Origin: Acidimicrobiaceae bacterium
GTDB taxonomy: Bacteria; Actinomycetota; Acidimicrobiia; Acidimicrobiales; Palsa-688
DNA: 34,385 nt
Reading direction: 5' to 3'
Assembly (NCBI GenBank): GCA_003156595.1
Contig: PMHH01000061.1
Span: 1-34,385, forward strand
Position 1 is the first letter of the stretch. Every line of letters begins with the position of its first letter. This document shows, piece by piece, positions 23,124-30,721 of the stretch. The notes below the pieces were generated by a model. It was not told the DNA's origin and did no database searches. It worked only from the letters and a program-made list of their open reading frames with translations. Both the position numbers and the translations under genes were made by a program.

Positions 23124-24281
23124 GTGGTTCCCAGCCCGACAGCGATCATCGTCGGTATCGGCGAGACGGAGATCAGCAAGGACTCAGGGCGGAGTGACGT
23201 CCGTCTCAACTTGGAAGCATCGCTTGCGGCGTTGAGCGATGGGGGGATCGTGGCGACGGATGTCGATGGCATCGTCGTGCCGGCATTGGTCGGCGCCACC
23301 GCAGAGGATCTGATGTCCGCCCTGGGACTGGCCGACCTCGCATACTCGGCCGCCATTCACATGGGCGGCGCCGGCCCGCTCGCGGCTCTGGCCCACGCCC
23401 GGCTGGCGGTCACCAGTGGAGCGGCGCAGAACGTACTGGTCAGCTTCGGCCAGAACGGGCGATCCGGAAGCCAACGACTGGGCCGACGGCCTCCCAGGCT
23501 ACAGATCAGTTCGGCGACTACCTACCGGCGCAACTACGAGGCCGTCCACGGTTTCGTAGTGCCGGCTCCATTCTACGCCCTATGGGCCCAACGATATATG
23601 TACGAGAACGGCTGGACCTCGACAGAGCCGCTCGCCCACGTGGCCCGGATCCAGAGCGAGCATGCCGTGCTCAATGGGCTCGGTCTCGCCGATCGTGCTC
23701 TAACCGTGGAGGAGCATCAGACTTCGCGTCTGATCAGCTCGCCGTTTCGTCTGTACGATTGCAGCCGCGAAGCGGATGGTGCTGCGGCCATCCTGGTGAG
23801 AGGCGTGGCGAACCCTCAGCCGGGCGACGTCGTTATCCGTGGTATCGGCGAGGGACACCCACCGCAGCCCGATCAGCCGCTGGCTCGTCGACCCTTTCTC
23901 GGCTCGGGCATGCCCGGCGCCGCCCGCAGGGCCTTCGATATGGCCGGATGCAGCCCAGAGGACCTCGATTTCGCTGAGTTATATGACGCCTTCTCGTTCA
24001 ACGTGATCTGGCAACTCGAACAGATCGGGATCTGCGAACCGGGAGCGGGTGCTGCCTTCGTCCTCGATAGCCAGATCGCACTCGACGGGAAGCTCCCGGT
24101 CAACACGCATGGTGGACTGCTCGCCCAAGGGCATCTCTGGGGCGCCGCTCATATCACTGAAGCGGTAAAGCAGCTGCGCGGCACGGCCGGCAAAGCCCAA
24201 GTATCGGGCGCCCGGCGTGGCTTGGTGACCGGCAGCGGAGACTTCGGCGATGCCTCAGTCGCCATCCTGGAGGTGAGCTGA
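23124..24281 (+). CDS. Thiolase-like protein (Ltp2/SCP-x type), no thiolase Cys
   Basis: A 385-residue thiolase-fold protein. The region of the usual CASG nucleophile motif reads MGGAGPLAAL, with Gly81 in place of Cys. The later motifs FAELYDAFSFNVIWQLEQIG and NTHGGLLAQGHLWGAAHITE are retained. Family knowledge: Ltp2-type proteins lacking this Cys act as retro-aldolases on beta-hydroxyacyl-CoA in complex with a DUF35 protein. A DUF35 gene follows without a gap, so an aldolase that shortens a side chain with a tertiary beta-hydroxyl is the best guess. The conserved ELYD tyrosine favours activity over a structural role. The substrate is unknown. Confidence 0.85.
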   Translation: MVPSPTAIIVGIGETEISKDSGRSDVRLNLEASLAALSDGGIVATDVDGIVVPALVGATAEDLMSALGLADLAYSAAIHMGGAGPLAALAHARLAVTSGAAQNVLVSFGQNGRSGSQRLGRRPPRLQISSATTYRRNYEAVHGFVVPAPFYALWAQRYMYENGWTSTEPLAHVARIQSEHAVLNGLGLADRALTVEEHQTSRLISSPFRLYDCSREADGAAAILVRGVANPQPGDVVIRGIGEGHPPQPDQPLARRPFLGSGMPGAARRAFDMAGCSPEDLDFAELYDAFSFNVIWQLEQIGICEPGAGAAFVLDSQIALDGKLPVNTHGGLLAQGHLWGAAHITEAVKQLRGTAGKAQVSGARRGLVTGSGDFGDASVAILEVS

Positions 24282-24704
24282 TTGGGCGATGGACTCTACG
24301 GCCGGACGCTCCCGCAGCCGACGGAGCTGGACGGTCCGTACTGGGACGGGTTGCGCCGGTACGAACTCCTCATACAGCGCTGTACGGATTGCCAGAGTTA
24401 TCTCTGGTACCCCACCGAGGTGTGCAGTCGGTGTCAGAGTTTCTCGATGCAATGGACCCCGGTCGCGCCCACCGGCGAGATCTATTCCTTCACGACTCAG
24501 TATCAACGGACCGGCTCGAAGTTCGACGAAGACATCCCATACACATCCGTCATTGTCCAACTCGCCGAGGCGTCTGAGGTAACGATGGGCGGGCTTCTCG
24601 TGGAGGCGGATCCCGACCAGGTGCGCGTCGGCTTGCCCGTGGTGGGTGTTTTCGTCGACGCCACGCCCGAGATCACCCTGCTCCAGTTTCGTCCGCAAAC
24701 CTGA
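24282..24704 (+). CDS. DUF35 OB-fold protein, partner of thiolase-like protein
   Basis: A 140-residue protein with a rubredoxin-like zinc ribbon, CTDCQSYLWYPTEVCSRC (Cys pairs at about residues 32/35 and 46/49), followed by an OB-fold acyl-CoA-binding domain (GEIYSFTTQYQ...VIVQLAEA). Known DUF35 proteins form complexes with SCP-x thiolases or Ltp2 aldolases and help bind acyl-CoA. TTG is the start: it directly follows the TGA of the thiolase-like gene, and GGAGGTGA lies a few bases upstream inside that gene. The adjacency supports a fixed complex. Confidence 0.87.
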   Translation: MGDGLYGRTLPQPTELDGPYWDGLRRYELLIQRCTDCQSYLWYPTEVCSRCQSFSMQWTPVAPTGEIYSFTTQYQRTGSKFDEDIPYTSVIVQLAEASEVTMGGLLVEADPDQVRVGLPVVGVFVDATPEITLLQFRPQT

Positions 24705-24721
24705 GAGGTGGGAACGGAATC

Positions 24722-25501
24722 GTGACCGAATCCAAGGTGCTTAGCGAACGGTCGGGCCACGTCGGCATCATCCGAATCAACCGGCCCGAGGTTCGCAATT
24801 GCGTTGACGATGAGGTGTCGGCCGGCATCGAAGCGGCCCTCGATGGTTACGAGGCCGACGACGATGTATGGGTCGTCGTAATCACCGGTACCGGCGATGA
24901 GGCATTCTGCTCGGGGATGGACTTGAAAGCATTCGCCCGGCTCGGTCCGCAAGCCAAGATCTTCACCGAGCGTGGTGGGTTCGCCGGTTTCACCCACCGG
25001 AAGCACCTCAAGCCCACCATCGCAGCAGTCAACGGGGCCGCCCTCGGCGGCGGCCTCGAGATCGTCCTGGCTTGTGACTTGGCTACCGCGGCCGAACAGG
25101 CGCAGCTAGGAATACCGGAAGTCAGGGTCGGTCTGGTCGCCGCGGCCGGGGGCGTGACCCGGTTGGCCAAGCGGGTCCCCCGCTCCTTGGCCTTGGAGAT
25201 GTGCATGACCGGTGAGCCCATAGGCGCTGACCGGGCCTATCAAGCCGGACTCGTCAACCGCCTGTGCAAACGGGGTGAGGCCTTGGAGGGAGCTCTACAG
25301 CTCGCCGAGTCGGTATGTGCAGGTTCCCCCGTTGCCGTCCGCCAATCTCGATCCGTGACCTATGCCAGCACCGCGGTCGACGATGACGAAGCGTGGGCAC
25401 TCTCCAGGGCCGCGGTAAAGGTGATCTTCAGGTCGGAAGACTTCAAAGAGGGCCAACGGGCCTTCGCCGAGAAGCGGCTTCCGGAGTGGACAGGCCGATA
25501 A
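24722..25501 (+). CDS. Enoyl-CoA hydratase/isomerase family protein
   Basis: A 259-residue crotonase. Both catalytic glutamates of true hydratases are present: the Glu of GGGLEIVLACD and the Glu of LGIPEVRVGL. Oxyanion-hole segments are CSGMDLKAF and NGAALGGG. It should add water to an enoyl-CoA, giving a beta-hydroxyacyl-CoA, which would be the substrate for the preceding thiolase-like/DUF35 aldolase. The start is GTG with AGAGGTGGG upstream. The next gene overlaps its end by 16 bases. Confidence 0.9.
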   Translation: MTESKVLSERSGHVGIIRINRPEVRNCVDDEVSAGIEAALDGYEADDDVWVVVITGTGDEAFCSGMDLKAFARLGPQAKIFTERGGFAGFTHRKHLKPTIAAVNGAALGGGLEIVLACDLATAAEQAQLGIPEVRVGLVAAAGGVTRLAKRVPRSLALEMCMTGEPIGADRAYQAGLVNRLCKRGEALEGALQLAESVCAGSPVAVRQSRSVTYASTAVDDDEAWALSRAAVKVIFRSEDFKEGQRAFAEKRLPEWTGR

Positions 25502-27741
25502 CCCCCCTCGCTGACGTCACCGTCGTCGAGGTGGAGGGCCGCTATTCGGGGCGGGTGGCCGGGGCGGTCCTGGCCTCGCTCGGTGCCAATGTGCATCGGG
25601 TGGTCAGCGAAGTCAGCGAAGTTGATGAGTACCCGACCGTCGCCGCGTCCGGTCAGGCGTCGGCTATCGCTTTGGACCGGCACAAGCGGATCGTCCCTGT
25701 CTCTCATGACGAGCGACAAGGCGTAGTTTCCGAGTTACTCGAGCGGGCTGACATCCTGGTGACCTCTGGCGACAATGGGCCGACGCGGTCCGATGGGCGC
25801 CACGCCTGGCCCGAGTTCCCCGGCGTAACGATTGACCTTTCCCCTTATGGGGCGACTGGGCCATGCCGTGGGTGGAGAGGCACCGATCTTACGATCGCCT
25901 CCCACGCTGGTCTGTCTGCCTACATAGGCGAGCCCGGTCGGAAGCCGCTCGTCCCTCCTGTACAACTGGTTTCGCACCAGGCCGGTTTTGCGGCCGCCGT
26001 GGCGGCGCTGGCTGCGCTCGATCGGGCGCCGGAGTCCATCGAAGTGGCCGAGTTCGACGTCCTGGCCACGACCCACCTGGTCGGGCTCTACAGTCTGGCC
26101 TTTTTCTTCGGTCCCATCCCTCGACGGGCCGGCCGGCGCAAGGCAGCTCCCTATCCGTTCACCCATCTGGCCTGTGCCGACGGCTGGGTTTGCCTCGCCT
26201 TTCTGGAAGGCAGGCAGTGGGCCCGTTTCGTCGAGGCTATGGGGACCCCGTCGTGGACGGAGGAGGTCCGCTATCGCGACCGGCGCCAGATGGGGGAGGA
26301 CTACCCCGATGAGGTGGACGCCCTTGTCGGCCCCTGGCTCATGACGAAGACGAAAGACGAACTGGTCGACCTGGCGCTCAGTCGAGGCTTTCCTCTCACT
26401 CCGCTGCGCACGCTCCCTGAGGTCCTCGAATCGAGACAGCTTGCGGCTCGAAGATTTTACGAGTCGGTCGAAGTCGACAAGATACGGGTGCGAGCTCCAG
26501 GCCTCCCGTTTTCGTGGATCGGTGCTGGCCGCACTTCGGGACCCACGAAGCGACAGGCGCGTGACCGCGACGCCCCGCCGTTGGCGGGGGTCCGGGTCCT
26601 CGACCTCGGGCGGGTGGTGAGCGCTCCAGCCGCGGGGCAGTGGCTGGCGGACCTCGGCGCGGACGTAATAAAGGTGGAATCACGGGTCCATCTCGACTCC
26701 GCCCGCAAGGGCCGTCCGCTGGTGGAGGCTGGTGTCGATGCGGGCGATGCCGGCCAGACTCCGAATCTGATGCCCTTCTTCCTAGCCGTCAATCGGGGCA
26801 AGCGAAGCGTGGTGCTCGACCTGGCAACCGAGGCCGGTCGGCGCGTCCTCGGGCTTCTGGTGCGGGCATCTGATGTGGTCCTGGAGAACTTCGGGGCCGG
26901 CGGACTCGAGAGGTTGGGTATCGGTCCCGACTACCTCCACGATCTGCGCCCTGGACTGGTTCTGGTACGCGTCAGTGCGGTCGGCCAGGCCGGCCCCGAA
27001 GCGGCACTTCCGGGCTACGCTCCCCACAGCACGGCGGCTGCTGGACTCGACATGCTGTGCGGCTATCCCGATGCCGGGCCGGTGGGCATGATCGCTAGCA
27101 ACTTTGGCGACATCAACGCGGCTGCCTACGCCACTTTGGCCACGTTGGCCGCCCTTCGGTCAGGGGCCAACGCGACGATTGATCTGTCCATGCTCGAGGC
27201 CAACGTGACCCACCTGGCCCCCCTGTTGATCCAGTCTCAGGTCGACATCCCACGTGGTCCAGCGCCCGACGACTCGACCCTGACGCAAGCCATCGAGGGG
27301 ATCTATCGCTGCCAGGGTACCGATGGGTGGTTCGCGGTCGCAGCCCGGACCGAGGAAGAGAGGGCAGCCATCGGCGTTCTCGTCGGCGGCGCAGGCTCGG
27401 ATGCCTTGGCCGCGTGGGCACTGAAGCAAGACAGCGCGGAGGCTGCAGCGGGGTTGCAGGAGATTGGGGTCGCGGCGGCGCCTGTCCTTGGAGTCGAGGA
27501 TCTGCTGTTCGACGAACAAGCGCAAACACACGAAGTCGTCGTGGATGTTCCTCACCCCGTACTTGGCGTGGTTCCCGTCCACGGGGTACCGATCCGCGGC
27601 CCAGCGGACTTCATGGCCGTGAGGGGCAGGGCTCCTGACCTGGGCGAACACACGGCCGAAGTGTTGCGAGAGCTGGGGCTGGACGAAGAGGAAGTCGCCT
27701 CCCTGGCTAGCCAAGGAGCCTTCGACGGCCTGTTGGGATGA
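25486..27741 (+). CDS. Double-length class III CoA-transferase (two CaiB/BaiF domains)
   Basis: A 751-residue fusion of two CaiB/BaiF units. The N-terminal unit (1-350) has a Rossmann start VTVVEVEGRYSGRVAGAVLA and GTDLTIASHAGL, but Ser163 stands at the position of the catalytic Asp. The C-terminal unit (365-751) starts VRVLDLGRVVSAPAAGQWL and keeps Asp542 in NFGDINAAAYATLATLAALR. Class III enzymes are interlocked dimers, so the fusion could form a pseudo-dimer with one active centre. It may activate the incoming acid by taking CoA from another acyl-CoA. The frame is open further upstream, but GTG 25486 is preferred: it marks the start of homology and overlaps the hydratase stop. Confidence 0.87.
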   Translation: MDRPITPLADVTVVEVEGRYSGRVAGAVLASLGANVHRVVSEVSEVDEYPTVAASGQASAIALDRHKRIVPVSHDERQGVVSELLERADILVTSGDNGPTRSDGRHAWPEFPGVTIDLSPYGATGPCRGWRGTDLTIASHAGLSAYIGEPGRKPLVPPVQLVSHQAGFAAAVAALAALDRAPESIEVAEFDVLATTHLVGLYSLAFFFGPIPRRAGRRKAAPYPFTHLACADGWVCLAFLEGRQWARFVEAMGTPSWTEEVRYRDRRQMGEDYPDEVDALVGPWLMTKTKDELVDLALSRGFPLTPLRTLPEVLESRQLAARRFYESVEVDKIRVRAPGLPFSWIGAGRTSGPTKRQARDRDAPPLAGVRVLDLGRVVSAPAAGQWLADLGADVIKVESRVHLDSARKGRPLVEAGVDAGDAGQTPNLMPFFLAVNRGKRSVVLDLATEAGRRVLGLLVRASDVVLENFGAGGLERLGIGPDYLHDLRPGLVLVRVSAVGQAGPEAALPGYAPHSTAAAGLDMLCGYPDAGPVGMIASNFGDINAAAYATLATLAALRSGANATIDLSMLEANVTHLAPLLIQSQVDIPRGPAPDDSTLTQAIEGIYRCQGTDGWFAVAARTEEERAAIGVLVGGAGSDALAAWALKQDSAEAAAGLQEIGVAAAPVLGVEDLLFDEQAQTHEVVVDVPHPVLGVVPVHGVPIRGPADFMAVRGRAPDLGEHTAEVLRELGLDEEEVASLASQGAFDGLLG

Positions 27742-27749
27742 CCGGCGGC

Positions 27750-28256
27750 TCAGAGCAGGCGAGCGACGAACCGGTTGGCGCCCAGTACCTCTTCCACCCC
27801 GATGCGGCAGGGCGAGCCAACCGCGATGCTGCCCCTGTCGTCGTCGCCCAGAAGCCAAGTGAGGATCCTGACCTTCTCCGCGAGGTCGACGCAAACCATG
27901 ACCACCGGAGCGATCGGCCGCAACGCAGTAGAGACGGTGTGCAGCTCGGTGTAGGAGACGACCGTCCCGACGCCCGGAGTGTCGACGAGGTCGACCGCGT
28001 CGGCTGACCAGCAGGAAGGGCAAATGACGCGCGGCGGGAAGTACCGGGAATCGCAGGCTGCACAATGGCCGAGCGTGAACCGCCCTTGGGCGATGTTCTG
28101 CCAGAAGTCGAACGTGCCCTCGCTGAAGTAGGGAGGACCGTCCCCCCAGGTCTCCTGGTGGCGCTGGTACCGATCGTGTGCCTGTAGCTCCCGGGCGCGC
28201 ATCCCGTCCGGATCGAGACCAGGTCCAAGGTTGGGACTGTCCACCCGCGTCGTCAC
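27750..28256 (-). CDS. DUF35 OB-fold protein, second pair
   Basis: A 168-residue DUF35 protein with a zinc ribbon, CAACDSRYFPPRVICPSC, and an OB-fold part (GTVVSYTELHTV...VVMVCVDLAEKVRI). It is longer at the N-terminus than the copy at 24282 (YQRHQETWGDGPPYFSEGTFDFW), a helix-rich extension typical of DUF35 partners of thiolases. GTG 28256 starts immediately after the TAA of the thiolase-like gene, so the two are coupled. It converges with the double CoA-transferase across eight bases. Confidence 0.85.
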   Translation of the reverse strand: MTTRVDSPNLGPGLDPDGMRARELQAHDRYQRHQETWGDGPPYFSEGTFDFWQNIAQGRFTLGHCAACDSRYFPPRVICPSCWSADAVDLVDTPGVGTVVSYTELHTVSTALRPIAPVVMVCVDLAEKVRILTWLLGDDDRGSIAVGSPCRIGVEEVLGANRFVARLL

Positions 28257-29399
28257 TTAGTTCGCGGTTCGGCCATCCAGGCGACCGAACACGTCCACGG
28301 CACAGCCGTTGAAGTTGCCGGACTCGGACACCGTCAGGCCTACCCTGGCCGCGTCCACCTGACGCGGTCCCGCTTCTCCCCTCAACTGTTGGATCACTTC
28401 GTGGACGTTGTAGAAGCCGGTAGCGAGGAGGGGATGACCCCGCGACACCAAGCCACCTGAGGGGCTCACCTCGGTAGTCGTCCAGTAGTCGCGAGGGAAG
28501 CCAAGACCCCGCATCACCATGATCTCCATAGGAGTGAAAGGAACCCAGGGTTCGACCACGTCTACGTCGCTGTAGTCGATCCCGGCTCGATTGAAGGCGT
28601 CCTCCGCTGCGACTCGGGTGGACGGCAACTCGCAGAACGATCGTCCGGCCTGCTCGCTGATGACATTGTCGCCGTCGTGAGCCAAGCCCTGCGCCAGGTG
28701 TACCGCCGCCCGAGTGGGCCGTAAGGCGGCAACATCAGGCCGGACGACCATGATGGCGCCAGCCCCGTCGGCACGCGGGCAGATCATGAGGAGGCGCAAC
28801 GGAGCCGCCACCATGCGTGAAGCCATCACGTCTTCTGCCGTGATGGGCGCTCTGAAATAGGCGACTGGGTTCATACTTGCATTGCGTCGCAGTCGAACCG
28901 AAACGGCGGCAAAGTCCTCCTCCGTCGCTTCGCCGGAGGCGAGGAGCTGACGGGCCCCCAGCGCGCACCACGCGATCGGGGCCATACCGAAAGGGCCTAC
29001 AAAGCTGGCATCGGTAGTGCGGCTGGTTCTGTGCTCGAGAAAGTCCACCGTCGGAACAAGGCTCTCGCGAGATGCACCCACGATGACCACCGCTGGGATG
29101 TCACGGTCCCGGATCACGCTTTCGGCGAGCCGCAGGGCCGAACACAACCCCAAGGCTGACACTTCGAGCTCAGCCAAGAACTCGATGTCGAGGCGGAGGC
29201 GAGAGGCGATGTGGGCTGCCTGGTACTGCTGAACGCTTTGGGGCCTGGTGGCCATAGCGATGATGCCCCTGATGTCCGACCGGCTTACCCCGGCATCGGC
29301 CGCGGCCGCCACGACACAGCGCATGATGAGGTCTTCTTCCGGTTGTGCGTACAGCCCAATCGGCACGACGGCCGAACCCGCAATCGCGACATCCGTCAC
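28257..29399 (-). CDS. Thiolase-like protein, second pair, no thiolase Cys
   Basis: A 380-residue thiolase-fold protein with weak similarity to the copy at 23124. Ser81 (LEVSALGLCSAL) stands where the nucleophilic Cys should be, and the EVYD-type motif reads VEPWVPFTPMEI, so the tyrosine found in the other copy is also missing. The C-terminal SGGLVSRGHPLLATG with its His is retained. With its DUF35 partner it could be another CoA-ester lyase or a non-catalytic acyl carrier or scaffold. It sits between an amidohydrolase gene (21 bases upstream) and the DUF35 gene in one operon. Confidence 0.82.
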   Translation of the reverse strand: MTDVAIAGSAVVPIGLYAQPEEDLIMRCVVAAAADAGVSRSDIRGIIAMATRPQSVQQYQAAHIASRLRLDIEFLAELEVSALGLCSALRLAESVIRDRDIPAVVIVGASRESLVPTVDFLEHRTSRTTDASFVGPFGMAPIAWCALGARQLLASGEATEEDFAAVSVRLRRNASMNPVAYFRAPITAEDVMASRMVAAPLRLLMICPRADGAGAIMVVRPDVAALRPTRAAVHLAQGLAHDGDNVISEQAGRSFCELPSTRVAAEDAFNRAGIDYSDVDVVEPWVPFTPMEIMVMRGLGFPRDYWTTTEVSPSGGLVSRGHPLLATGFYNVHEVIQQLRGEAGPRQVDAARVGLTVSESGNFNGCAVDVFGRLDGRTAN

Positions 29400-29420
29400 C
29401 GTCCGGCGGGAGATGCGAAG

Positions 29421-30620
29421 CTAGTCAAGGCCGTACACGCGGGCTGCATTGTCGTGAAGCACGTTTCCCAGCAGCGTGTGGTCGAGGCTGGAGAGCCTCT
29501 CGAGCACCTCTCGCGGCTGATCTGCGTAAGACGCCGGACCAGGCGAGAGGCTGGTCGGGTGCGGAAAATCGGTCTCGAACATGAAGTTGTCCGGAAAGAG
29601 TTCGAGCGCCTGCTTGAGCATGGTGGTCTCGAACCAAAACGATCCGAATATCTGCCGTCGGAAGTACTCACTGGGGAGCAGGCGATCAGGAAACGCGTCG
29701 TGTCCACCGGAATTGAGCCACTGCCAATCCAGCGAATCGAGGACAAATGGCAACCAACTTGTGCCGCTCTCGACTGACACGAACTTCAGTTCTGGGTACC
29801 GTTCGCACACTCCACCGAGCGTGACATCAGCGATGCTCGACGCGTTGCCGATCATCATCAGGGCGCTCTCCTTGGCGAAGGTCACCTTGTCCGATATGAC
29901 GTGACGCTGAAACGCCCTCATGCCTTCCACGGTCCGGGCGGAAATCCCGATATGGAAATTGAGAGACAGCCCCAGGTCCTGCGCTTGGGCATACAGTGGA
30001 CTCCAGTACTCGTCCAAGAGTCCGGGGAGGCCGATGGCGGAAAAGTCGGCCCCGAAGACGATGCCCTTGTGCCCGATGTCCTTGGCGCGAGACATCTCTT
30101 CCAACGTGGCGGTCATATCCCAGTACGGCAACATCATCAGCGGTACCAGCCGATGGGGCGAGATCGAGCTGAAGTCGACCAGGAAGTCGTTGTAGGCCTG
30201 CACGCACTCGAGGGCCAGTTGGGTCTCCTCCATGGTCAAGAGGATGTGAGCGTTGAATCCGAGCAGGTTTGGATACAGGAGCTGGGTTTGCAGGCCATAC
30301 TCGTCCATCCGGACCAGGCGGTCCGGCGCATTCCACGCAGCCGGATCTGCCTCCGCGAGCGTCGGCGGGTGGGCAGGGGGGAACTCTCGCCATCCCGCGA
30401 AGGCCGTCGACGCCACTGCCGCGAGCTTGGTGTCCCCGATAAACCACCGCTCTCGACCGGTCGCCGGGTCGGTCACCACGTGGGGAATGGACTTTCCCCA
30501 GTGTCTCGGAAGCCTGCTGGTCCAGAGGTCTGGAGGTTCGGTAACGTGCGAATCTACGTCGATCACGTTGTAGCGGTCAGCCACCGACAATTCTGCCACT
30601 GCCGTGTTCTCCCTCGTCAT
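29421..30620 (-). CDS. Amidohydrolase-family (ACMSD-like) TIM-barrel enzyme
   Basis: A 399-residue amidohydrolase_2-type protein. Motifs are VIDVDSHVTEPPDLW near the start, MLPYWDMTATLEEM, LNFHIGIS with the metal His, and MFETDFPHPTS with the metal Asp. Relatives include decarboxylases such as ACMSD and C-C hydrolases, so a metal-dependent decarboxylation or hydrolysis step is expected. ATG 30620 is preferred; an in-frame TTG at 30644 would add eight residues, and neither start has a good ribosome binding site. The same N-terminal motif occurs in the incomplete gene at 34043, a paralogue. It leads the operon amidohydrolase - thiolase-like - DUF35 under the 30652 site. Confidence 0.85.
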   Translation of the reverse strand: MTRENTAVAELSVADRYNVIDVDSHVTEPPDLWTSRLPRHWGKSIPHVVTDPATGRERWFIGDTKLAAVASTAFAGWREFPPAHPPTLAEADPAAWNAPDRLVRMDEYGLQTQLLYPNLLGFNAHILLTMEETQLALECVQAYNDFLVDFSSISPHRLVPLMMLPYWDMTATLEEMSRAKDIGHKGIVFGADFSAIGLPGLLDEYWSPLYAQAQDLGLSLNFHIGISARTVEGMRAFQRHVISDKVTFAKESALMMIGNASSIADVTLGGVCERYPELKFVSVESGTSWLPFVLDSLDWQWLNSGGHDAFPDRLLPSEYFRRQIFGSFWFETTMLKQALELFPDNFMFETDFPHPTSLSPGPASYADQPREVLERLSSLDHTLLGNVLHDNAARVYGLD

Positions 30621-30651
30621 GTCGACGGTCAAGGGTGAATTCAAGCAGAGA

Positions 30652-30690
30652 CAAGTAAGTATTTACAAATGTGATGTGGGATACTACGGT
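30652..30690. promoter_or_regulatory. Operator B and promoter between amidohydrolase and acyl-CoA ligase
   Basis: The 18-bp site CAAGTAAGTATTTACAAA (30652-30669) has core GTAA-N4-TTAC. Its TTTACA (30662-30667) also serves as a -35-like box, 17 bases before TACGGT (30685-30690), giving a rightward promoter with transcription starting about 30697 and a leader before the ligase ATG at 30722. A bound repressor would block this promoter and probably the divergent one. Confidence 0.68.
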
Positions 30691-30721
30691 GCATCGGCTA
30701 GCTAGCGATACGGGAGGGCAG

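Noticed and set aside
25393-25485. Upstream extension of the double CoA-transferase
   Set aside because: These 31 codons lie inside the enoyl-CoA hydratase gene, and the CoA-transferase homology begins after GTG 25486.
28545-28556. tRNA T-loop-like GGTTCGACC
   Set aside because: It is inside the thiolase-like coding sequence with no cloverleaf around it.
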